Position numbers and translations under genes: made by a program. This document shows, in pieces, positions 41,212 through 49,755 of a DNA stretch of 64,000 nucleotides (position 1 is the first letter of the stretch; each line of letters opens with the position of its first letter). The notes under the pieces were generated by a model that worked only from the letters and a program-made list of their open reading frames with translations, did no database searches and had not been told where the DNA came from. Source of the DNA: GCA-2683825 sp965662355 (GTDB lineage Bacteria; Planctomycetota; UBA1135; GCA-002686595); assembly GCA_965662355.1 (NCBI GenBank), contig CBFIHP010000027.1:1-64000 (forward strand), read 5' to 3'.

Positions 41212-43959
41212 ATGAAGCCCGTCACCCTCGTCCATTTTCTCCTCGCAACAGCCAGTTTCGCCCCCCTCCCGAGCGCCCTTCCCCAGGGGCCGTTCGTCAA
41301 CTGGGAAACACCCCATGTCCATCCTCTGGACCTGACGCCGGACGGAAACAGGCTCCTGGCGGTCAACCTTGCCGACAATCGCTTGGAGGTTTTCGACATT
41401 CGCTCCGGGTCGGCCGTTTCCGAGGTGGCCGTGCCGGTCGGTCTCGATCCCGTTTCAGTGCGGGTGCGGAGCAATAGCGAGGCCTGGGTCGTCAATCACA
41501 TCTCCGATACGATCAGTATCGTCGACCTCACCACGTGCCACGTGCGAGCGACCCTGCAGACGGACGACGAGCCGGCGGATGTGATCTTTGCGGGCTCGCC
41601 CGAGCGTGCGTACGTGTCCTGTGCGCAGCCCAGCACGATCCTGGTCTTCGATCCTTCCGATCTTTCGGTTGCACCTGTGCGTCTCGAGATCAATGCGGAG
41701 GAGCCGCGCGCCCTGGCGAAAAGCTCCGATGGTCAACGCGTGTTCTGTGCGATCTTCGAGTCGGGTAACCTCACGACGACCTTGGGCAACGGTGGTGTGC
41801 CGCTGCAGGACTATCCTCCGGACGTCGTCGGATTGCCGGCGGGTCCCTATGGAGGTGTCAACCCACCTCCCAACGACGGTGCGGATTTCGAGCCGACCTT
41901 GAACCCCGCACTTCCGCCTCCCCCTCCCCAGGTGGCGTTGATCGTGCGCTCCACCAGCCCGGGCAGTTGGTTGGATGACAACGGGACCGAGTGGGGACCC
42001 CTGGTCGATGGTGACTTCTCGATCCTCTCTGGACGCGCGCCCGGATGGAGTGTGGCCGATAATGATGTGGTGGTCATTGAAACCACCGATCTCTCGATCA
42101 GCTACGCCAAACATGCGATGAACATGTGCATGCATCTTGCCGTTCACCCGACCAGCGGAGAGATCACGGTCGTCGGTACTGATGCGACGAACGAAATTCG
42201 CTACGAGCCGATCCTCAAAGGCAGATTCTTGCGTGTGAACTTGGCTCGCATCGACGCGTTGGCGTTGACGCCGACGATCAGCGATCTCAACGGACATCTG
42301 GACTACGCGCAATCGACCGTTGCCCAAGGCTTGCGAGACCAGACACTTTCGGACCCCCGCGCGATCGTTTGGTCCTCGGACGGGACGCGTGGCTACATCT
42401 CGGGCATGGGCACGAACAACGTGCTCATCGTGGATGCTAACGGTGATCGCGTAGGACGGACGCCGCTGGTCGAAGTTGGCGCAGGGCCGACAGGTCTGGC
42501 CCTGGATGAAGCGCGTAGCCGGTTGTATGTGATGAACAAGTTCGAGGGCTCGATCTCCGTGATCGATATCTCATCGCCATCGGAAGCAGACCGTGTGCCC
42601 TTCTTCGATCCGACTCCCCAGGCGATCAAGGCGGGGCGGCCGCACCTGTACGATGCCCATGAGACTTCAGGGTTGGGATTGACCTCATGTGCTGCGTGCC
42701 ACGTCGATGCTCGCTGGGATCGCCTGGCCTGGGATCTCGGTGATCCTTCCGGAGACCTACGCCCTCTGGGAGATGAGAATCTAGAAGAAGGCTTGCCGGG
42801 AACGTCAGCTACCCTCATCGATTATCACCCGATGAAAGGCCCGATGCTGACGCAGACGTTGCAGGACATCATCGGAAAGGAGCCCTTCCACTGGCGAGGT
42901 GACCGCGCCGGGATCGAGGAATTCAACGGCGCCTTCGAAAGTTTGATGGGGGACGACGAACAACTCTCGAACGAGGAGATGGCCGAATTCAAGGCGTTCC
43001 TGGCGACGATCTTCTTTCCGCCGAACCCCTTCCGTAACTCGGACAACTCGCTCGCCACGGATGTAGAGATCAATGAATTCTCGATCGGCAAGTTTTCCCC
43101 AGCGGGAACGCCGCTGCCTAACGGCGATGCAGCCAATGGCCTGGGAGGGTTCAACAATTCCTGTGGGCGTTGCCACACTTTGCCGACCGGACTGGGAACC
43201 AACAAGTCGTGGGATGGGGAGCTGTTCCAGCCGATCCCCGCCGGGCCCAACGGCGAGGATCACCACAGCGTGATCGGCCCGATCGCCGCCGTCGACTTCA
43301 ACTTGAAGGTTCCCCAACTTCGATCCATTTACAAGCGCACGGGCAACAACAACATGGCGGCGGACAATCGTGTCGCCTACGGATTGCGCCATGACGGAGC
43401 GATCGACTCCCTCGCGCGCTTTGTTTCACGTTCCGTTTTCTCCGTTGAGAACGATCAGGAAGTTGCCGACATCATCGCTTTCGTATTGTCCATGAGCGGC
43501 GAGACCGAGATCAGCACGGTCCTCGACGAAATCGATACGCCCCCCGGTGACGTGGGACAGTGGACGCATGCCGCGGTAGGGATGCAGATGACGCTAGACC
43601 AGACGACCCTCTCGACCGAGCAACAAGCCCTTTTGTCGGTCTGGGAGCAAGAAGCGCAGGAGGACGACATCGCGATCACTCTGCGGGTACGCCTGGGTGG
43701 CGTTTCGCGCGGCGGGCTCTTCCTCGGTAACGGCAACTGGCAGCTCGATCGGCGGTCCGAGCGTACGAGCTTGACCCAGTTACTGACGCAGGTCGGGCCA
43801 GGGGCTGAGTTGACCCTTACAGTGGTGCCGTTCGGGTCGGGCACCCGCATCGGTCTCGACCGCGATGGGGATGGCTTCTACGATCGCGACGAGCGCGACG
43901 GTGGTAGCGATCCGGCGGACCCCGATAGCAGGCCGCGCATCCAACGCCGCAGGCTGTAG
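41212..43959 (+). CDS. Secreted beta-propeller c-type cytochrome
   Basis: 915 residues. Signal peptide MKPVTLVHFLLATASFAPLP. The first ~460 residues form a YNCRE-like/YVTN seven-bladed propeller (DLTPDGNRLLAVNLADNRLE, VYVMNKFEG-like LYVMNKFEGSISVIDISSP). The next part is a di-haem cytochrome c peroxidase/MauG-like region with haem motifs CAACH (493-497) and CGRCH (651-655), each needing Met or His ligands from later segments, e.g. NNMAADNRVAYGLRHDG. A calcium-binding thrombospondin-3-like tail DRDGDGFYDRDERDGG closes it. A periplasmic or surface electron-transfer protein or oxidoreductase; substrate unknown. Confidence 0.87.
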   Translation: MKPVTLVHFLLATASFAPLPSALPQGPFVNWETPHVHPLDLTPDGNRLLAVNLADNRLEVFDIRSGSAVSEVAVPVGLDPVSVRVRSNSEAWVVNHISDTISIVDLTTCHVRATLQTDDEPADVIFAGSPERAYVSCAQPSTILVFDPSDLSVAPVRLEINAEEPRALAKSSDGQRVFCAIFESGNLTTTLGNGGVPLQDYPPDVVGLPAGPYGGVNPPPNDGADFEPTLNPALPPPPPQVALIVRSTSPGSWLDDNGTEWGPLVDGDFSILSGRAPGWSVADNDVVVIETTDLSISYAKHAMNMCMHLAVHPTSGEITVVGTDATNEIRYEPILKGRFLRVNLARIDALALTPTISDLNGHLDYAQSTVAQGLRDQTLSDPRAIVWSSDGTRGYISGMGTNNVLIVDANGDRVGRTPLVEVGAGPTGLALDEARSRLYVMNKFEGSISVIDISSPSEADRVPFFDPTPQAIKAGRPHLYDAHETSGLGLTSCAACHVDARWDRLAWDLGDPSGDLRPLGDENLEEGLPGTSATLIDYHPMKGPMLTQTLQDIIGKEPFHWRGDRAGIEEFNGAFESLMGDDEQLSNEEMAEFKAFLATIFFPPNPFRNSDNSLATDVEINEFSIGKFSPAGTPLPNGDAANGLGGFNNSCGRCHTLPTGLGTNKSWDGELFQPIPAGPNGEDHHSVIGPIAAVDFNLKVPQLRSIYKRTGNNNMAADNRVAYGLRHDGAIDSLARFVSRSVFSVENDQEVADIIAFVLSMSGETEISTVLDEIDTPPGDVGQWTHAAVGMQMTLDQTTLSTEQQALLSVWEQEAQEDDIAITLRVRLGGVSRGGLFLGNGNWQLDRRSERTSLTQLLTQVGPGAELTLTVVPFGSGTRIGLDRDGDGFYDRDERDGGSDPADPDSRPRIQRRRL

Positions 43960-44018
43960 CCGGAACGCGGCGCCGCTCTCTGGTGTTCCGGAATCGAACC
44001 CCTGAGACCTCCAGGTAC

Positions 44019-45482
44019 CTAGAACGTTCCGACGATCCCGTTGGCCGCGGTAGAGAACCACGGATCGAACATGCCGGGGGCCCCGGGCAAGTTGCCTGTA
44101 ACGAGGGCCTGCATGAACCAGTCGACTCCGACGAGCCCGCAGTTGTTGGGGATCGTTGTAGTGAACGTGGCCGATGAACCGCCGCCTGCATGTGGAGGCG
44201 GAACGAGGTTCGCGATGACCCCACCAGCGACGAGTAGTTCGGAGGGGCCCGAGGATACGCCCAGGAGGAAGAGGCCCATGTCGATGATCGGCCCGGCCGC
44301 GGATGAGTCACGAACCAAGATGAACCAGCTGCCTGGATCCCGTGCCAATTGTAGGGTCAGGGTCACCGTCAACGGAGCTCCCACGACGACTGGCGAGGAC
44401 GAGAGCCGATCGAGATTGATGCCTGTGCCGTTGTAGCTGGCCACGGTCGCACTCCCCCCCGGACAGGTCGGAAGGTCGAAGACAAAGGGTGTCTTGGTGC
44501 TGAACGGTCCCGCGTCTACCGCGTAGTAGCCAACCACCTTGAACCCGTCGGGGGTCATGTCGTGCAGCACCTGGAAGTCCTCGCCCGCGGGAGGGCTGAT
44601 GCCGAAGTTGGCGGCATAGTCGGCGAATTGCTGAATGCCGCCGCTCTCTGTCCAGATGAATGCTGTAATGCCGAAGAAGGCGATACCTGCGAAGCCGACG
44701 ACGGTCTCGCCGTCATCGGAGATGGCCATCCCCGTCGTGCCGTTGAAGCCTGGAATACTTCCGATGAGCTCGACTCCCGTGCTCTCTGACCATCGGAACG
44801 CTTGTCCGCTCTGCGAGTCGCTCCCGCTGGCCCACGTACCGTCGCTGCTCAGTCCCCAAACCTCCCCGCTTCCAGTGGGATTGGTTCCAGGATCCTCGAG
44901 GATCAGCTCCTCGGTCCCATTGGAGAACCAGATCGCGGCGCGGCGGCTTCCGTTCGAGGCCTCGTCCCAACCACCGATGGTTGTGCCATCTCCGGAAACG
45001 TCGTTGGCCCTCGAGGAGTTCGGGCCAAGCTGACCAAGCTGTCCCAGCCCACCGCCGGGCGTCCACTTGTACGCAAAGGCGGAACAGCCGTCCCAGCCGA
45101 GGCCCACAGCAACGTCGCCCGTGTCCGAGATGTTGTAGGGACTGCCCAGGCCCGGGCATCCACCGCTTCCGCCGACGAGGCCGCCAATCGATTGCCAGCC
45201 GGTTCCCATGGTCCACACGGCTCCCGCATCCGAACCCGCGTCTTCGCCGAACACGGTGGTGCCGTTGCCCGAAACCCCGTAGGCCCACGAACTACCCGAC
45301 AGACTCTGTTGCCCAGCGCCCGCCGTCCATCTCCAGGCACCGTTGAAGTTGCTGCCTCCGACGACGGTCGTCCCATCGGCGGAGATGCCCTGAGCGATCC
45401 CTTCGCCGAGGACGGTGAGGGACTGAGCGGAAGCGAGGCCTCCGAGGAGGGAAAGGAAAATGAGTGCGGGTTTCGGGTTCAT
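44019..45482 (-). CDS. Secreted HAF-repeat protein with P-x-N-C-G-L-x-G module
   Basis: About 487 residues from ATG 45482. Signal peptide MNPKPALIFLSLLGGLASA. Five to six HAF repeats follow (GISADGTTVVGGSNFNGAWR, VSGNGTTVFGEDA, DVSGDGTTIGGWDE, ISDDGETVVGFAG), each pairing a S-x-D/N-G-T-x-V-x-G turn with a W-containing strand, giving a propeller-like repeat structure. The C-terminal ~140 residues are the module PPPHAGGGSSATF, IPNNCGLVGVDWFMQALV, GNLPGAPGM, which recurs in this lineage and is likely an attachment or export signal. Surface localisation is expected; ligand unknown. Confidence 0.83.
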   Translation of the reverse strand: MNPKPALIFLSLLGGLASAQSLTVLGEGIAQGISADGTTVVGGSNFNGAWRWTAGAGQQSLSGSSWAYGVSGNGTTVFGEDAGSDAGAVWTMGTGWQSIGGLVGGSGGCPGLGSPYNISDTGDVAVGLGWDGCSAFAYKWTPGGGLGQLGQLGPNSSRANDVSGDGTTIGGWDEASNGSRRAAIWFSNGTEELILEDPGTNPTGSGEVWGLSSDGTWASGSDSQSGQAFRWSESTGVELIGSIPGFNGTTGMAISDDGETVVGFAGIAFFGITAFIWTESGGIQQFADYAANFGISPPAGEDFQVLHDMTPDGFKVVGYYAVDAGPFSTKTPFVFDLPTCPGGSATVASYNGTGINLDRLSSSPVVVGAPLTVTLTLQLARDPGSWFILVRDSSAAGPIIDMGLFLLGVSSGPSELLVAGGVIANLVPPPHAGGGSSATFTTTIPNNCGLVGVDWFMQALVTGNLPGAPGMFDPWFSTAANGIVGTF

Positions 45483-45639
45483 TTTGCGGCCGGCTTGGAT
45501 GCGGCGTTTCGGGAGACCGGGACAGGTGGGATGGCCCGTGGACGATCGTCGCTCCAAAGTACGTTCTTGGGAAGTCCTTCTCTGCACCAAAGCGACGAAC
45601 CCGCCCAGCCCATGCCCGGGGGCGCGAGATGGCCAGATC

Positions 45640-45789
45640 GTGAATCATGAGTGGATGTCTCGATCTCAGGGGACCTACGACCATCGACTCCGTGAACTCG
45701 TCCGACGCACGCAAGCACGGACTGCGATCGATACCTGTGCGATTCGGAAAACGGGATCGCGCGTAACGACGGAGGTGATAGGCTCGTGG
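45640..45789 (+). pseudogene. Transposase N-terminal remnant
   Basis: The frame starting VNHEWMSRSQGTYDHRLREL then VRRTQARTAID resembles the helix-turn-helix start of DDE-type integrase/transposases from environmental bacteria (Y-D-H-R-L-R-x-L-V-R). It then decays without a catalytic domain. Its first 28 bases recur at 32475-32502. The 380-base gap between the HAF gene and the zincin gene contains nothing else I recognise. Confidence 0.45.
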
Positions 45790-45862
45790 GGCCTTCGTCG
45801 GAGCCGCGGGGCCAGAGGATGCCACCGCCCGACCGGGTTCAAACCGCGGGAGCTCCGATCCC

Positions 45863-47599
45863 ATGAACCTCCTTGAGGTCGCTCGAAACGGCGTATGTCG
45901 TTTCGCCTCGCTTCTTCTTCTCGCATCCACCCTCAGCGTCCAGGGACGAGGTCCAGCCGCCGAGGTCTACACCAAGGCGCTCGAGATCCACGGAATCTCG
46001 ATCCTCGGCACCGAGGGCGTCGACGAGGAATACCTCTACATCGCGGCGCTGGTCTACGACCACATGACCTCGCGACGTGAACCGATCGATATTCGCGCTG
46101 CCCATCGCGCCAGCGGTTTTCGCATCCTGATGATTCCGCCCGAAGCGCGCTTCCTCGACCTACCCGAGTTCGCGGGAGGGGAAGAGGAACTGGAAGAGGC
46201 CGACGGATTGGGCGGTTGCATCGGTGAATTCTTCATCGCCCTGCGCGTCGGTTCGCCGCATACCTTGGTCCATGAAATGGGCCACGGGATCTATCACTCC
46301 GCCATCCAGTACATGGAAACCGGCGGGGCCGACGACGAAGAGGCCTGGTATTCGGAACGCGTGCGCGCCGTGCACGGGCTCGACATGGAAGCAGCCGTCG
46401 AGACCTACGGCGAAGAGGTCATTCACGAAGTCTTGCTGGCCCCCGAAGGGACCTTCAGTGCGGACCTGGCCGAGGCCTGGTACAACGCCTTCGAGTCGGG
46501 TATCTGGCGCAATCAATACGGTGGCACCGAACCCAACGAGTACTGGGCCGAAGGCGTGGCGCTTTGGTTTCGCGCTGCGCAGCCGACGGATGAGGATCCG
46601 CGCGCGTACTTGAAGCGCATGGATCCGATGCTCTACGAGCTGTGCGCGCGCATCTTCCCCGACGAGGATTGGGATCCCGGCCGCGCCGCCGTGGCCAGCG
46701 AAAGCTCGGTGCACTTCGAGAACGAGGACGAGGGCCCCGCGTCCGACAGGGAGGACGGGGCCGATAGGCGCGATAAGCCCAATAGAATCGGCGACTGCAT
46801 CCTGAGGCAAGCCACAGGCGTCGTCCCCACGGATCCCTACGCCGTCAGCGACATCACGCTTGAGAGGCACCACCCCCTGCCGAAGCGCTTGAACGCCTGC
46901 GGCATCGCCTTGGTCGCGAGCTCCGAGGTGCCGGATCTGTTTCTGCAACTCGTCGGCGAGACCGTGTCGCAAATCTTCCAGCCCAAGGATGCGTTGGACA
47001 CGAAGGCCCAACGCGAGGTGCTGGAACACTTACATCGCTACCGCGCGTGTCTGCCCGTGCCCAGCACCGAACCCCAGTTCGAGCGCCTGTTCCAACGCGA
47101 TCCCGAGGCCATGGACCGCGTGATGGACGAAAACAGCACCTGCGACATCATCATGGCTGCGGTGCCCGAGGGTCAGGTGATGGAAGTCGTCGAGCACTTG
47201 CTGCACGCCATCAGCGACGTCGGCCTGCACTACCGCTTCCCGAAGGAGTGGGGCATTTCGCGTGAGTCGGAACTGTGGAGAGCCATGCAGCGCGCCATCG
47301 ACGCGGGCTACTACGAGATCGAGTCCTACCGCGACATCGAAGAGGACGCGCCCCGCGACGTCTACCACCGCGTGCTCCTGCAGGAGTTTGCCTATTGGTT
47401 CATCTCGACCGCCTGGGACCTGCAAGAGGACTACGGCCCGAACGAGGACGAGTGGACGATCCGTACGTCCGCCGAACTGCGCGAGAAGATGCCCGAGTTC
47501 TGGGCCGTCTACGAACGCACGGCGGGCGCGGTGATGAGCGCGCCCAGCCGCGAAACGCTGGCGGAGATCGGCCCCACGCGCCGGCGAGAGCGTGATTGA
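45863..47599 (+). CDS. Exported tandem zincin-like protein (one active-type, one degenerate domain)
   Basis: 578 residues with signal peptide MNLLEVARNGVCRFASLLLL. Domain 1 (35-270) contains HEMGH (137-141) and NEYWAEGVALWF (225-236), the HExxH plus downstream Glu pattern of gluzincin metallopeptidases. Domain 2 (315-575) aligns in order with it: GIALVASSEVPDLFLQLVGE corresponds to GISILGTEGVDEEYLYIAAL, EHLLH (444-448) sits where HEMGH should be, and NEDEWTIRTSAELREKMPEF mirrors NEYWAEG. The second copy therefore lacks the catalytic Glu/His order and is likely a structural or substrate-binding pseudo-domain. A 45-residue acidic linker (FENEDEGPASDREDGADRRD) joins them. Substrate unknown. Confidence 0.78.
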   Translation: MNLLEVARNGVCRFASLLLLASTLSVQGRGPAAEVYTKALEIHGISILGTEGVDEEYLYIAALVYDHMTSRREPIDIRAAHRASGFRILMIPPEARFLDLPEFAGGEEELEEADGLGGCIGEFFIALRVGSPHTLVHEMGHGIYHSAIQYMETGGADDEEAWYSERVRAVHGLDMEAAVETYGEEVIHEVLLAPEGTFSADLAEAWYNAFESGIWRNQYGGTEPNEYWAEGVALWFRAAQPTDEDPRAYLKRMDPMLYELCARIFPDEDWDPGRAAVASESSVHFENEDEGPASDREDGADRRDKPNRIGDCILRQATGVVPTDPYAVSDITLERHHPLPKRLNACGIALVASSEVPDLFLQLVGETVSQIFQPKDALDTKAQREVLEHLHRYRACLPVPSTEPQFERLFQRDPEAMDRVMDENSTCDIIMAAVPEGQVMEVVEHLLHAISDVGLHYRFPKEWGISRESELWRAMQRAIDAGYYEIESYRDIEEDAPRDVYHRVLLQEFAYWFISTAWDLQEDYGPNEDEWTIRTSAELREKMPEFWAVYERTAGAVMSAPSRETLAEIGPTRRRERD

Positions 47600-47651
47600 G
47601 TGTGGCGCCCCCAGGAGCCACAAGAAACACGTGGTTCGTTGAAACGTTTCC

Positions 47652-49238
47652 ATGGGCCTGTGGAACAGGCCTGATATGAGTTTGACTACTGCCCGCCTGC
47701 TGTTCGATTGGACCATGGTCCTCATGCTCGGAAGCGCTCTCTTCGCCCAGGCCGCGCAGAGCCCAGCGGGGGGCGTTTCGCCGCTGGTCGCCCAGGAGGC
47801 GGACTGGCTCGTCTTTCGGGCGGATCAGGAGCTGGATGAGCTGTTCGAGCTCTATGCGCTGAGGATGCGCTCGGGCGAGTCTCCGATCAAACTCACCCAA
47901 CCGCTCGACGGATCGGTCGCATCCTACGGCGTCACCCCGGACGCCCGCCGAGTGGCCTACGTTGCGGGAGGCCATTGCTATTCCATACGCATCGACGGAA
48001 GCGAGCCCCCCATCCGCCTGAGCATGGACCCGGACGTTGTCCAGTCCTTCGAGATCAGTCCCCGCGGTGGCTTTGTGATCTACTTGAGCGGCACGACCTT
48101 CCAGCGGGCGCCGATCGATGGAAGCCAGGCGGCCTTCGCCTTGAACCCGCCCTCCGGGCAAACGCCGATCCAATACGAGATCACCCCCGACGGACAGTCG
48201 ATGGTCTACATCACCGACAGCTGGGACGCATTCATCCTTAACACTTCGACGTTGAGCACGCCCATTCTCATGAGTGGCTTCGTTCCCAACAACTACGAGG
48301 TCTATGACTTCGAAATCGCATCGGACAGCAGCCTGATCATTCTCTTGAACCGCTACCTCGTCGGTTTTCACGAACAATATTACATCTACAACCTACACTA
48401 CTCCCACGTCCAGCTGCCCACCTTGATGTTCCCCTTGGCGCTAGACAAGGATGTCCCCCCCGGGTTTGGCATCAGCCCCAACGGGAGTCGCCTTGTCTAT
48501 CAAGATCGGCCATGGCTCTTGAGTGCCCGGTTCGCTGACTCTTCGCCGACGATTCTACTCAGCGACTCTACGGACGATCCCAGCTTTCCGATCATCACTC
48601 CGGATGGCCGGAGCGTGGTCTATATTGCCCGGAACCCCGATTGGAGATTGCGTGCTACCCCCATCGACAGTTCGGATCCGGTTGCTCTCACCCTGCCTTT
48701 TTCGAAACCTCCCATGTCCACATCGATCAGCCCCGATTCGAGTCGGGCGCTCTACATCTCTTCCTGGCCAGATCATAATGGGCCGGATAATGTATTCAGC
48801 GTCCCCCTCGACGCGCCGTCCCAACAAGTTCAACTCAACAGCCCTTTGCCTCCGAACGGAGACATCGTGGCCTACAGAATCACACCCGACAGCACGCAGG
48901 TTCTCGTCCATGGAAGGCGTAACGGCATGAACGAGCTACGCCGCATCCCCATCGACGGCAGCCAGCCCTCGAGCCCGCTCACCGCGCTCCTCCCGGGAGA
49001 GCTCCTGGCCTTCGAACTCACCTCCGATGGGAGCGACGTCGTGTTCATCGGCGATCCGCTGACCAGTGGAGTCGTCCAGCTCTTCACGGTTCCCCTGGAT
49101 GGAAGCACGCCGCCGATGCTACAGACACCGAGCATAGTCACCGGTGGTAACGTCATCACTTTCGAGCTCGCGAGTTCGAGGAAGCATGTCGATCGGCGAG
49201 CCACCCCTTCACAAAGCACCACGGTCGAGATACCCTAG
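47652..49238 (+). CDS. Secreted PD40/TolB-like beta-propeller protein
   Basis: 528 residues with a hydrophobic signal (LLFDWTMVLMLGSALFAQAA). Ten or so repeated strands follow the TolB/PD40 pattern I-x-P-D-G-x-x-V-x-Y: YGVTPDARRVAYVAGG, EITPDGQSMVYITDS, IISPNGSRLVYQ-like ISPNGSRLVYQDRP, IITPDGRSVVYIARN and SISPDSSRALYISS. Many blades are followed by R-x-P-I-D-GS-x-P. Such propellers bind proteins or glycans outside the cell. ATG 47652 and 47676 are both possible starts. Confidence 0.82.
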   Translation: MGLWNRPDMSLTTARLLFDWTMVLMLGSALFAQAAQSPAGGVSPLVAQEADWLVFRADQELDELFELYALRMRSGESPIKLTQPLDGSVASYGVTPDARRVAYVAGGHCYSIRIDGSEPPIRLSMDPDVVQSFEISPRGGFVIYLSGTTFQRAPIDGSQAAFALNPPSGQTPIQYEITPDGQSMVYITDSWDAFILNTSTLSTPILMSGFVPNNYEVYDFEIASDSSLIILLNRYLVGFHEQYYIYNLHYSHVQLPTLMFPLALDKDVPPGFGISPNGSRLVYQDRPWLLSARFADSSPTILLSDSTDDPSFPIITPDGRSVVYIARNPDWRLRATPIDSSDPVALTLPFSKPPMSTSISPDSSRALYISSWPDHNGPDNVFSVPLDAPSQQVQLNSPLPPNGDIVAYRITPDSTQVLVHGRRNGMNELRRIPIDGSQPSSPLTALLPGELLAFELTSDGSDVVFIGDPLTSGVVQLFTVPLDGSTPPMLQTPSIVTGGNVITFELASSRKHVDRRATPSQSTTVEIP

Positions 49239-49323
49239 TCGCATCTTCTGATCTGCGGGTGCGGCGGCCATACGCACGGATCTCGTGCTGGGGGCGACCC
49301 GGGACGCTGAGAACAGACACCGG

Positions 49324-49659
49324 ATGAAAGCCCCGACCGAAACCGCCGTTTCCGGTGAGCGCGACTCTCCGCAGAAGGTCGCACTTGATTGGTTGATCCG
49401 TGCCGCCCTCGCCTGGCTCGCGGTCTATCTGTGGAAGCAAGGCCAAGACGGCTTCTTTGCGCGGACGGTAGATCGCGTCGATGCGGACTGGATCAAGGTC
49501 GTTTTCTTGAACATTCCCCTTCAGATTGTCCTCACCTTCGTCGCCATGTCCTGCGCCCGGTCCAAGAGAGCGGGGGCCGTGCGTGTCGGACTCGGTGCCG
49601 GAGTGCTGAACGCGCTTCTCATCCTGGGGCACATCGCCTTGTCCGTTTCCACCGCGTGA
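49324..49659 (+). CDS. Small membrane protein of unknown function
   Basis: 111 residues from ATG 49324 with three probable helices (DWLIRAALAWLAVYLW, VVFLNIPLQIVLTFVAMSC, RVGLGAGVLNALLILGHIAL). Basic loop CARSKRAGA suggests cytosolic side. No family recognised. A perfect 12-base palindrome (AGGAGCGCTCCT at 49713-49724) lies after it, between it and the convergent radical SAM gene, without a T-run. Confidence 0.65.
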   Translation: MKAPTETAVSGERDSPQKVALDWLIRAALAWLAVYLWKQGQDGFFARTVDRVDADWIKVVFLNIPLQIVLTFVAMSCARSKRAGAVRVGLGAGVLNALLILGHIALSVSTA

Positions 49660-49755
49660 CGCAGCGCGCTGGGCCCGGAGGCGGGAGAGGGGCCAAGAAC
49701 GTGACGGGGTTCAGGAGCGCTCCTCCGGTTCTGGACTTCGGAGCGAGTGCTTGAG

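Noticed and set aside
49713..49724. Perfect 12-bp palindrome AGGAGCGCTCCT
   Set aside because: Too short and without a T-run to be called a terminator; could be chance between convergent genes.
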